Source: Istiophorus platypterus (Eukaryota; Chordata; Actinopteri; Istiophoriformes; Istiophoridae). From it: 64,000 nt of DNA. Every line of letters starts with the position of its first letter. Positions within the stretch are counted from its first letter, which is position 1. A program made the translations under genes and the position numbers. A model generated the notes under the pieces. That model saw nothing but the letters and a program-made list of their open reading frames with translations. It was not told the DNA's origin and did no database searches. Below, one piece after another: positions 12,881 to 25,805 of the stretch. The stretch lies in assembly GCA_016859345.1 (NCBI GenBank), contig CM029120.1, positions 6,623,501 through 6,687,500 on the forward strand. Direction: 5' to 3'.

Positions 12881-15800
12881 ATATATATAAATGATAGAAA
12901 ACTTGCAATAAAACAGAAAAGAGTCTTACCTGAACTATCAGACTTTACATAAACCTCTGCACTTTGCTTGAGGGCTGTGTAGATGATCTCATACTGCTCA
13001 AAGAACCTGTGACCTTCAATGAAAGTCTGAAATGGAAAGGCAGACCAAAAAAAGGATACATATTAAATAGTTTCATAGACACAGTGCAATACTAGTCTTT
13101 CACCACAGTGTCAATTATTTCGACTTACAAGGTAGCTTTGCAAAAGGAGCTCAACTGAGTCCCGGCGGCCATATTTAATGATCCAGGACTTAAGCTTTGA
13201 TTCAGCCAGCCCAAGAAAGGCCATCAGTCGATACTTTATTTCCCAGAATTCCAGTTTAATCAAGTGAGCGTGTGATGATGTAGACACAAAATTAAACCTG
13301 CAAATTAAAAAAATGATCAATAATCCTACCATTTTATCTTATCTGATTTTAAAGGTGCTACATGTAAGTTTTCTCAAATTTGGTGTCTTGCTGGAAGCAA
13401 CTGGTGATAATGGTCGCTTACCGAGAGCTTCAGGAATCATTGTGTTTACAAGACAAGAGGTTAGAATATGTTCTCTGGGCAGCGCTATTTCTTCATACTC
13501 TCATGTTGGACTGAGAGCAAACTGGACACTACAGTAACCACTACATCATCGAAAAGTAGCATTACCATACAGACAGACAAGGACGAGATAGTTAGCTAGC
13601 TAACCTCAGCTAACCTCAGGAAAGAAGTGATAGAAATAGAGGCAAAACAAAAGTTTACATTGGCATTGCTTTCCACCACTGGAGACAGCTCTTGGAATGA
13701 AATTTGATGCTGAACTAGCAAATTGTCTTCTTGACTGGTAAGTAAACAGCTGTTCATACTAATGTTGGCTATTTAGCCATACAAGAAACTTATATATAGC
13801 ACCTTTAAAAGAAGTGAAAAAAAGAAGACCAAACAAAGAAAACGTTTTGCTTAATAAAAAATGACAATGAAGTTGATGTTTAATTATAAGAATTTTTAAG
13901 ACAAAATCAGTACGTAAAATTACTTGTCAAGACAAGAAATAATTTAATGAGTCTGATCAAGGTCTTACCGTTCAGCCATGTCTTGGAGCTGTTCAGCTGG
14001 CACAGGTACCCCATTCACTGATCTGTCCTTGTGGATCTGCTGGAATGTTTGCCTGTGCAATTCCAGGTTTTTTAATACTTCCTATAGAAATTAAATTTAG
14101 AATTATGTTCACACTGGCTTTCCCTTATATTTTATGAGTATAAAACAATATTTATAGTATGGTAGGTATCTAAATACACTGGATTCCAAAGGCATGCTAT
14201 GTTACCTTGTGCTGTTCTAGTTTTCTGTGAAGAACATTGGCTGTCTCTTCATGAGCATGTTGAATGGGAATATCCTCTCTCAGAGCCATCTCTGCCCTGT
14301 GGAGCCAGGCTCCAATCACTCCCAAAGGACCAGGCAGAGACTTGTCCAGATGGATGTGCCAGTCCAGCAGCTGCAATTGTCATCCATTAAAAAACCCACT
14401 CAACAAAGCCAGATCCCACCATAGAGGAGGCTATACTGATCAAAACACGTCCGCATGCTCACAAGCAACCAGGCCACAAAAGAGATTTCATGCCAGTCCA
14501 GACAAGCCGTGGATGTCCAGAGGAGTCGGCCACCCAATGAACAAAGCCTCCTCTGTTCCCTTCTCCTCCTCCTCTCTGAAGAAACTCCAATTCAAACGCT
14601 TGCACTCCACTGAACTTTCATTGGCAGTGAATAAATAGAAGAACCACTGTGTTTCTCTCATTATCATAGCTTTCAGAGAGGCAATACAATTTTTTTAGCA
14701 AAGAAAAGCACAATGACAAATCAAAAAACAATGATCTATTATTAACCCTCTGGTTTATTATTATTTTTTAAATTTAGGTACAATTAATTATCATAATTAA
14801 TAATGTTTTCTTTGTGGCTTGGTTATAAATTATTTACGTGCAGAAGTATTCAGCACAATTACCCTGACAGACACACGGTCCCAGGCCTGTTTGACCAGAG
14901 CTTGGTCCACAGACAGCTTGCCTTCCCTGTGGATGGGCTGTAGCAGCGGATCTGTCTGCTTCTTCTTCATTTCATACTGAACACTGAAGCTCTTAAATGC
15001 CTGCAAAACAAATGGATAAGAGTAGAAACACATGTGGTAAGAGTTGATAATTGTCTTTGTCAGAGTGGCATGTTACATAATAGTGCACTTTGTCTTTTCA
15101 GGCCTGACTCGCCTGATATTTGTCAGTGAGGTTTCCCTCTGCTCCCTGGGCCCGCAGCACATCTCTTTCCAGCTGGTCTAAAAACACCTTCAGCTCTCTC
15201 AGCATCTTCCGCTCCTCTCTCTGTCACAATTAAAACAGTCACAGGGACAAACATGTAACTTGTTGAAAATTTCAAATCAAACTGACATTCCAGAAACACA
15301 AAGTTAAAGATTAGAAGAAAAGTATTAACCCACTAAGATATTAGTAGATTCAGCAGAAGGAAAACCTTTGCATTTTAGACCGGTTAGTTTTAGAAGTCAA
15401 GGAGTAGGTAAAGGGCTATGGACATTAAAAGTACATTCTCTATTTACGTCTGTTAATTTAATGGAACATACCTCAAGCATCTGCTCTATATCTTGAGGAC
15501 CAAACTATCCAGGAAAGCAGCAAGGCACACAAAGACATTCAAACACACCGCAAGAGGCATTAGAATAGCAAGGAAAAAAAAGAAGCAAAGTTGTTGGGAA
15601 ATGGGATGAAGGTGAGATGGAATTCCAAACAAAAAGCATGCAGCACAATGACCTATCTCTCACCTGAAGTATTGGCACTGACAATGCAAAAGTTGGAATT
15701 GAGCCAAGAAGCAGCTTAATGTGCACCAAAAAAACAAGTAGATGGGTAAATTAAATGAGTCTGCGGTGATGGGAAACAAAACACTTGTGATAATATTACT

Positions 15801-17481
15801 GCTGTGTTCATGCTATGATCACTTTGAATCATTAGAGCTTGATGCAATAAAGTGATGTATGAAGAACTGCAGGAACAGGCAATTACAGCAATTAATCTCA
15901 GCAGAATTTAAGCATGTTTCCATATAGCATATACTGTTAGAATCTCTGAATGTGGTCATTCTCTGTAGGTGATACACTAAACAAATTTTGGGGAAATGGA
16001 GACAGTAACAATACATATAACTTTGGAAATAATAACACATGTACTTCAATATCTGTAACACTATTGTATGTAATGGTAAAACAATGGTATTCATTCACCC
16101 AAAATTGTCCAATGTATCACTGCCTTATGTGCGATGTATATTATCATATGTTTTAAAGAAGGTACCTCATCCTGTTGTCCATCTGTCTCAGAGTGGTGAG
16201 GGTTTGGGTAGTGCTTGAGGAACTGGGCCACATATGTCATGATGGATTTCTCATCTGGCTTGTCTACATCAACATCTACAGAGCAACACAAATATTATTG
16301 GATGCACTGGAGGAAACTTTAAACTGAAAATGAGCTGATCCAAAAACAGAATGTGAACGTATTTCAGACCTCAAAAAAATCATGTCATTATTTAACTTTA
16401 AATAAGATTGCATAAGCGTAGGGGAAAAAGGGAGATATGACAGAGCTTTTGCATTTGGCATTGGGTTAATATGACTTTGAAAAAAAAAAAGGATTTGTGT
16501 CCTCATGAGGATAAATCTCCCCAGGCCTGACAGCCAATTAACCATGTCTATTTTCATCTCCATTCTTGACCAGATGTTTCTAGCAATCGTCTCAGTGCAG
16601 CTCATTGTGCAATAAAGCATCATGAATCTGCTAGAGAGGACAGGACTGCAGAGCCACTGCAGACTGCTTCACTTCCACAGACTTAAACTCAGGGACACGT
16701 GTATACATAGAATTTCAGTCCTCTGGAGGGTGACATTGATCTTCTCAGCACAGTTTGTCAAACGCATCCATGCAGCATGGATTGAAGGGGTAAAACAATT
16801 TACTTTCACAGAAAAACTAGTACAATTAACTCAATGATGTTTATTTGCTACTGTTATGTCTGAAATGTTGTCAGATTTTGAATGGCAATACAAAATCTTA
16901 AAAAGACTCATCTAGTTATTCGCTCATTTTCATATCTATTCTGCCTGAATGTTGTGCCTCATTGGAATATTTAATGCAAGCAGCAGGAGAGGTCAAAGGC
17001 ACCTTCTGGCTCCAGCAGACGGGGAATTCCCAGCTCATTTTCAGCCAGTGCAAAGGCCTCCTCCAAATTTTCCCTGTTGCTTCTCCTCCGTACAGCCTCC
17101 ATGTCCACCAGGTCTGGCCTTATGGCGTGCACCACCGACTGGAATGCAACACCATCTCGCCAGCTGGGACCAAAGTCCTTCACCTCAATTCCATGGTACC
17201 TGAAAAAACACACATATATAAGTATTTTTGTTTTGCAAGACCTGCATGAAAGTTTATCAACATAGAATAATCCAAAATATGGCATTTAAAATTGTCAGTT
17301 GCCTTTTAGGGTCTAGTCCCTCTCCAACCATATTTTTATTTATATATCTATCTATATATCTATATAGATATATATATGATATATATAGATATATATATCT
17401 ATATCTATATATATATATATATATATCTATCTATATATATCTATCTATATATATCTATATATATATATATATATATATATA

Positions 17482-17559
<78 letters not shown>

Positions 17560-20500
17560 GATATATATTTATATATTTGTATCTACACCAATATCCTTAA
17601 TCATTTACAATACAAAGCTAAACAGGTAATTTGAAAGTGACGTACTTGGCAGAAGTACACTGCACCCATCTGAGCAGGGCCTTCTTGGCATTGCCCTGAA
17701 ATTTGTTGACCACTTTCCTCTTCATGGGGGGGCTTCCTGTTTCAGAGCTGGCTATACTCTCCACAGAAGAGTTGCTGTTGGAAAGCGCACTGAGGGCTGG
17801 TAGGTTGCTGGTTAACTCCTCAATCTAATTGAGAAAAAAAGCAAAAGGAAACTAAGAGATTTAACTGTGGCCATAGCAACAAGAAATCCAAATGGCAAAA
17901 TCTCTTGCAGCCATTTCCTTCTGCATTTTCTGGCATAATCTAGCCACTGATCTCTGCATTAGGCATGCGGTACATTAAACTGTGTAAAGTTCTGACTGTG
18001 AAAAGACTGACGCTTGTTTAAAAGATTTAGCCAAATATGTATGATCAGCGAGTTACTGATGCGCAGAGTTTATCTTTAGGGCATCAACTCATCTAGGAGT
18101 GAGTATGGTTTTTAAACTCTTAGGATTTAGGGAAATCAGATGAAGTATTACCTGGAAGTAGAGGATAACAGTCCATATTAACCCAAGGACAATTGATGGT
18201 CGTCCATCTGCGATGTCAGTGGCATGAATGTTAACAAGTTTGATCTGAAACAAAAGCCAAGTAGAAAATAATTCTGGAAAAAAGTCACAACCAGATAGCT
18301 TGGAAGTGAGAATTTTCCGCATTTTCACCCAGATAAGCCCCTCTAGTTTAATATTGACCAAAACAAAATGGCAATATTGCATTTGCTCAAAGTCATCAAA
18401 GCCAAGACTTTGATGCAGGTAAGTGCTATAATCATGGAGCATCTGTACAGCCAAACCAGGAAGGCAGAAACAGCCACAGTGAAAAGTGAACCAGAAGGAA
18501 AAGAAAAAAGAAAAGAGAAGAAAAGTGTGTAGATGGCCACAGCACCGCAACCACTGGACTAGAGGACTACCAGGATTTGCCATATTTACATCTCTACATT
18601 TGAGCAGCTCAGAATTGTGGGGAGCCAGACACATCAGAAACCATAGTTATAGTCAAAATGCATCAAAACACAAGTCAGTAGAAAAGCATGACAACATTTA
18701 TAGAAACAGAATGGCTGTGTCCAAGCTTAGCCTAATACACACAGTGCATCAAATGAAAAGAATGCAAAGAGTGCATGATTACACAGGGTGTTTAATGGCA
18801 ACTGACCGGAGATCCTCGATATACACACTGAAGGCACACATAATGGGAGAGAGATCACAACAATATAAGTCTCGGTCCCCATGGAACCCAGATGAAATTG
18901 GGACACAGGCCTCGTAGAGCCAAGGGATTTAGAGATGGGTTATGTAATCAAGAAGTCCTGTTTCTAGCTGCTGATCCTCTCAATGTTTTGCATGCTGTGC
19001 AGACAGATACACCTTATGTGCACTAACAAATATCGAATTAACAGTTTTTTCTCATGTGGTCTTAATCATACCCTAGATTTCTAGAAGACATGCCACCCTT
19101 TTTCCTACTGTGACATTTAGTTGTCGAGAAAAATAATGTAAAAAAAAAAAAAAAGGTTAAATTGTCATTATGACTGCATGCTTACCTTTCTGCCTTCAAG
19201 GAATTTGAGTGCAGTGCCGATGTTGGAAACCCAGTGAATCCTCTTCAGCTGGCGGCCTTGTTCACAGGGCTTAAGACAGACAGGACAAAAAAAGGGAAAC
19301 TCGAACTAGCAAAGGGAGCAATATCACATTGAAGCCAATTTCATTTAAACCATTTACTGATTTGAAAGATGGTAAAAACTAACAGATTACTACAGATTAC
19401 TTTGTGTACGGCACCAACTACTATGGCACTGAAAAACCACTATGGCGGTTGAAAAAAGTCATCATATTTGTTAATAGTTGCATAGTAGGATAGAGGAAGT
19501 GGTCCAGTTGTAATTGCTTACAAATTTTAACTGGTGAGTGCCAAAATTATGTAATCCTGAGATCTGTTCATGTTAAAATTCTGGCTCATATAAAACAGCA
19601 GTGGGGCACTTCTGAAAGCACTTAGTGAATGCATCAGGCACTGTTCACCAGTGCGAGTGAGTCATTTGCAAACTAACAGCTTTACAGATGACATGGCAGT
19701 TTGTATCAAGACAGGTCTAATTACTAAACACCTATCAGAGTCTAGGCCAGTGTGTGTGTGTGCAAGTGTGTGTGTAAGTGTGTGTGTAAGTGTGTGTGTA
19801 AGTGTGTGTGTAAGGGAGCAAGTAACAGGGGAAGACTGGTGTGCTAACAGCTTCTCACATTGGGAAGGCTAAGATCTGAATCATGGCCCATTGTAATTTA
19901 TGTGCATTCAGTGTCATCTTTAGCGATTTAACCTCAAAAACATACATGTCAGGCAACATCTTAGCTGCTTGGCTGTGAAGAAATAGCTTTGAAATATATA
20001 TCATTGTTTCCAGACCAATAAATAGCTTCTCTGGTTACAGGCCTCTGAGCTGCTGCTGACAATTCTAATTTATTCAGCAATGCCAATAGAATGAATTAAA
20101 CAATCTGACAATTCATTAAGATTCTTGAGCTAATCAACAGCATGGTGTTAAACGGATTTTTAGGCTTTTACAATAGTATGCATACAGTATTGCATACAGA
20201 TTCATTGTTTTAAATCATGAAATAAATTTGTAATGGTGGGAATCAACACATGCACAAGTTGATTTGTTTTAGTGTGAAGGTGAAAGGATACATGATTTAC
20301 AGAAGCATTATTACAAGTAAACATCATGCACAAAGGCACGATTTAAATCCACAATCAGCAGATTATAAACAACCTTCTACAAAAGTGGATTTAAGCATCT
20401 AAGAGGTATGAATCAGTCCCAGCGAATCTACACAGTTCAAGTTCAAGTAGTACTTACTAGCCTCTGGCCAGACAGCACCTCCAACAGAGCCAACAGCTTC

Positions 20501-23500
20501 ACCCCATCTTTGATGTCCTCAAAAAGGTCATTAACCTCGAGTGGTGGTTTATGCTGGAGGAGGGAAGACAAAGCTTTAAAATGCAGAAAGAAAACTTTGT
20601 GAAAATTGTAATTAGAAATGAATCAATCTTTAGAGGCAATAATTTATAGAACCAGTACTTGTACTGTTAATTTCATAATGTGAAAGGATACTGTCATTCT
20701 AACCAATTAGTAAGGATGAGGAGAAACCAAATGCTGTTTGTGAGAAACAAGCTTGTTAGCAGCAACCACAGAGCCTCCCTGCAGATGAAAAGATGGTGCC
20801 TTTTCCTCAGCTGTGGCTTAGTGCCCAGTCCTGAGGCGACGGGACTTGTTTAACCCTAAGTGGATACTGTCCCCTGATATGATATCCGCACATTTACAGA
20901 GCTGCACAATCTCCAAGTTGAATGACAGTGTTAGAGCCTTTCAGTATTACAAAGGCATTACTGTGTAAGTAAATGAAACAGATGTGTATTTATTCAGCAG
21001 AGCGAAGCTCTAATTAAAAGGAAGGGTCGCCACGGGAATTCTTTATTTGGCACAGTATACAGGGCATTTCACAACTCAACATATTCCATGACAGGATGCA
21101 GTTGGCTGCCTATTTGGGGCAAAGCAATGTGAAGAGGCAGGCGTCTGTCCTATTATTCTGTACAAGGTCTGATATTATTGTATGATTCCATATACATCTA
21201 CGTGTTAAGAGTTTTCAAGAAAATATACTATTTGACTACAAGAAGCTGTAATTATTATCTTAATTTTAGTCCAATTAAAACACTGTTCCTAATATTCACA
21301 GTCACATAAAAAATATCCTATGTAATTTGAGAACCATTCCCATGTGGAATATCATTTTACTAGGCAACAGAGTCACATGAGAATTCGTAACAGTGGAAAA
21401 ACTGAAACTCACAGGAAAGGTGCTTAGTGATACCATATCAGAGGAAATGGAAACAAAGGCTGAAGGGAAAGTGTGACAGCTAGAGGAGGTTAAAACTTAG
21501 ATACAACACACTTTCACCCAAAAAAAGGAGATTGCATCAAACTAATATTCATTATTTATTAACACACACAAAACTATTGCAAATCAGTGCAAGAAACCCT
21601 TTGTGTACTGCAAATATCCATGATAAATAAGGAAACCCCTCTTGTACAGGAGCTATCAGCAATGTAAATATGACTGAGAGCTTGTTCATAATGTGGCTTA
21701 TGCTACGTTAGTCCTATTGGTATGCACAGGGGGTGAGCCCCGGTGCAGTGCATGAATAATGAAGAATAGACCAACAGAGTGACTCTACATTGGCCCACCA
21801 CATAACTGAGATTCTTCTAAAGTTTTAGAAGCCATGCTTTGGACTATTGTGGGCAGATCAAGCTCAACAAAAGATCCCTCTGAACCAAATATCTTTGCCA
21901 GGGTTCCAGACTTAAACCCTAAATCTGTGTCTGATTAGCTGGACACTGCTGTGTCATCAGTGATTACAGTTACATAAAGATGACCAGCTACATACTCTTA
22001 ACCATGAGCCATTTTCTGGCATTTTTTGTCAGTTAATGATTTATACATTTTTTTACAACCCTAAGGGTCATCTTATAACTAAAGCTTCTGATATTTTTAG
22101 GGTCACAGTGTGATGTAATACAGTATGTGAGTGCATGTTATTGTTTTGCACTCAGTGCCTTGAGGGGACCTCAGAAGCAGACGACTGCCTGCAGGAAACT
22201 GTCCTCACCCTCTTGCTCTCCATCTGCGCACCGCATCACTATCCCTGCCAATCCCATCTACAAATACACACAGTCTCACACACATACAATACAACAAATA
22301 ACCAAACACCCATGCACGTACCAACACATTCATACACAGGCAGACAAACAACAACACCTAACACACAACAAATACAGACACCCCACACACCAGTTTCTGG
22401 ATTACCCCCCCCCCCCATATGTCCACATAAACACACACCCCTAGTGGCACAGAAGCTAATCTAAGTATGAATGCCCCTGATGAGATAATAGAACTGCAAA
22501 GATGCCTCTGAGCTCCGTCATGTCTGTCGCATCTTTGCGGCAAAGCAACAAGCAGCAGTCTTTGCCATGACCTTTTCAGTGGCTCTCCTCTCAGGATAAC
22601 AGAACAGAGGAGTCACAGGTCTTCCTTCCCCATCATTAGATTCAGCAAACTGTCATTATAGGCAAAACCCTGTCCCATTAAACATGATCCCATTTTGAAG
22701 GCTCCAGAAACATGGTAAATGATGTTATTACTTACAGTTAACCGGACAAATTAAATTATCGTGTGCAATGTTATTAAAGGCCATTACTGTTGCATTGCAA
22801 AGCTCCTCTTGCAGTCATTTCTCTTGACGAGTGTGACAGGTCTAATGAGAAGCTACATAATCATGAGGAGCAGTTAAACATAACGAGCGTTTGGTGAAAA
22901 AGGTCAACAAAGCACTGCTTCTGACTTCCTTGTGACGCAATTGCTTTGACAATTTGTTTCACATCAGCCTGACAGACTTTGTGAGTCATTTACATTAGCC
23001 GTGTAGCGTGTAAGTAGTGGAGAGCCACGGACAAAAATTCACACTTACCTTTGCTAAATGTGAATTGATCCACTTTGTGAAGGTTCTCTTCTGCACCGCC
23101 TCTTGCTCATCTGAAAGTGAAGGCACACAGCCCTTGTCAATACATGATAGACTACAACATGCTCTTACCAGACAGTCTAAGACCTTATACTCGAGACTAG
23201 AGAAGCTGTTGATATTGATAGCAGACACATATTCAGCTGGCAAGAACAGATGCAATAGGACATGATGAACAGAGATTAAAATGTGTGTGTTTTTGCAAAG
23301 ATGTGGCTTTTAAATGATCCAAGACATGGATATGGTTGGGTATATAGACAACAGAGAGAAATAAAACACAAAAAATAGTAATCTCTTACTACAAATTTTG
23401 TAAGTTATAGCCATAATCCTACTTTACCCAACCTCATACCACATTTCACACTGTCTCTGGGATGTTGAGTAGCAGTACATCAGCCATGCACCAAGCATGA

Positions 23501-25706
23501 AGTAAGAAGTATGACTTCTGCCATGGTTAGATGTGTGCAATGTCATTAACACAAGCTTGTCAGTGCTAGTATAATAGATCCTCCTGATAAGTGCTTGAAA
23601 AAAGAGGTCATACGAGGAGATTAGAGACTGGATGGGGGTAAAATTTCTGCCAACAAATCTCGCAAGCCCCTCCGTGTTCAGTAATAACATGCGTGAATGT
23701 TCAGGTCACCCTCAGCCTCTTTTGTGGCCTTTTAATATATTCAGCCACAACGCCTCATGCATTATGCAGCACTAATGACAAAACAACTGATTTCTTTGCT
23801 GTAGTGATTCTTTTTTCAATACGGGAACTGATTTCTAACATGCTGTCACGCATGCCGGTTGGCTAGTGCTGCACAGTGCACTGAGTGGCCATTTTTAAAC
23901 ACCCACCCTTGGAGATATAGACAGTGATCACGTGTTTAAGGAAGCAATGTGAACGCTATACTAGGAGCAATGACATCAAGTTAACCCACAGGCAAATGCT
24001 TCATCACTGATGCACAGGGGATGCCCACTGAAGCATAGCACACACATATAGATGCACATATACACACAAATGCAGCACATATACAGTTGTGTTTGTGCAG
24101 CATGATAACTAGTTCACTCAGCAAGGATTCACCTACAAACCATTGGCATATGTTATGTCCCACATTAGCTACATAGGACAACACAGATGAGAGATGAAGG
24201 GTGCTGATGCCCTACTTACCACGCAGATACTGAAAAAATCCAGTCACCAGGTTTAAAGAAGTCTTCCTGACAGAAACATCCTTATAGTGAGCCATTCTAC
24301 ACCCCAGTCTCCGGCTCTCTCCCTTTGCCTTTCATGAGTTCCAGGGTACATATATGTATGTTTGAAAATAAGATCCACTGTGGAAAAACTGCCATGAAAA
24401 AAAAATCCAAAAAACCCACACACACACGCACAAAGCTGTCCTTTCCCTTTTTTTCCAGCAGGAAGCAAAACAGATCTGGCTGCCTGGTTTCCCTGGTGAA
24501 AGCAAAATAGCTGCTGGAGGCTGTGATGAAAACGTCCCCTCCTCCCCAACACTCTCACACACAGACACACACACGCACACACCCACACGCTCACACACAC
24601 ACAGACAGCAGAGGAGAAAACTCTAACAGAGAGAGGGATTTACAATCCCAGCCTTCCTTTTTCCTGTGCTTTTCCCATCCAGAGGAGCCATGCCTGTGTG
24701 GATGTGCACAGCCCCCGCTGCACTGGCTCGCTGTATCATTGTACTGTCTGAGGCTGGAGAGAGAGCGGCTGGATGCATGGCTCCACCAATCAGCATGTGG
24801 GACGTGGTGATGTCACAGCCTCGGCTGCATTATCTCGATTTAAGCGTGGTTTGTGTGTGCAAGTGTGTGTGTGTGTGTGTGTGTGGGGGGGGGGGGGTGC
24901 ATGTAAGATTGTCTAATCTTCTATGAGACTGATATTTTAAAAAGCATTATTGTGTCTAAGGCAATGCTAAAGCAAATATGAAAACTGATCTTCTTTTTAT
25001 TTTTATTTTGGCTGTAGAATTAACTGTGGTCCCTGTAGGCCTATTAATTAAATAGACCAGAACAAAATTAAAAGACTGCTGCACAAAGCTCAATACTTTA
25101 TCTTAATAATTAATGCTGAGGCTGGTGAATGACATCTACCACCTGCTCTCTCTCTCTATGCTATTGTGATGACAAAACAGACACACCCACCCGGGATACC
25201 CTTTGTATGCACAGTATCATGTAAAAGCTCTAAAGCATATCCATTCCTAGCAGAACCCCCTTAGCTCTGACCATTCTGTTTTTCTATTGGACTACTACTC
25301 CACTCTTCTGAAAATAACATACAATAGTGAATAAGCATGGTACTTGATAGCTTATCATCTCCTGCAGAAAAATGTCCTTTATTCTCTCAAGACCACCGGC
25401 ACACTAAAAGCTTTTCTGATACACTAAAAATAGGCATGAGCTTGTGATTCTATTATTACTGCTCCACAGACTGCTGGTGAAACTGGCCCAGAAAAGCTAT
25501 TTGGGTGAAAATGGATTTTTTTTTTAAACTTTTATATCAAAACAGCAAAAGATTAAAAGTAGCGCCATTAAAATGATGTTGAAGGTTGCACAGAAAACAA
25601 TGAGCTTTTAGAGGCACTGTAATGAATGCTCAAAGACATTTATGACCAGCTAAACCCAACAAAAACTTCAATAATCACAGTGGTCCGTTACACACACAAA
25701 CATACA

Positions 25707-25805
<99 letters not shown>

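Larger units (their letters stand above)
1..15220 (-). other. syne1: SYNE1 exons encoding the spectrin-repeat rod (in-window part)
   Basis: Exons, 5' to 3' on the minus strand: 15113-15220, 14863-15000, 14206-14370, 13969-14081, 13129-13297, 12930-13026, 12235-12437, 11891-12055, 11611-11763, 11026-11169, 10255-10422, 9884-10042, 9636-9800, 9195-9329, 8426-8584, 7811-8019, 7151-7259, 6770-6934, 6302-6469, 6018-6194, 4776-4916, 4485-4645, 4044-4194, 3229-3456, 3047-3145, 2685-2872, 2373-2496, 2058-2224, 1661-1814, 926-1551, 640-819, 332-482, 1-158 (partial). The total is an exact number of codons up to the last, incomplete exon. Recognisable blocks include WDRVSVR, LDWHIHLDKSL, AESKLKSWIIKYGRR, LQAWLEDAEQMLNQSENAK, LDQRVLNTFLKACDELTDIL and NLLGTKQSEAEAL. 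Many exons are about 140-230 nt and phase 0, and the 626-nt exon is the longest. Boundaries are read by eye from GT/AG plus phase; individual ends could be off by a few bases. Confidence 0.88.

Noticed and set aside
14264..14638. 124-codon plus-strand ORF in the SYNE1 region
   Set aside because: Antisense to the SYNE1 exon at 14,206-14,370 and without recognisable motifs.
17228..17600. Plus-strand frames of repeating Ile-Tyr
   Set aside because: Translation of a TA/TATC microsatellite. The same applies to Val-Cys and His-Thr frames at 51,306-51,524 and the TA array at 25,626-25,898.
18089..18634. 181-codon minus-strand ORF containing the SYNE1 exon at 18,152
   Set aside because: Only the part 18,152-18,244 matches nesprin; the rest is intronic read-through upstream of the acceptor.
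22127..22464. Overlapping short ORFs in A/C-rich DNA
   Set aside because: Thr/His/Gln-rich frames from CA-rich low-complexity intron sequence; no conserved motif.
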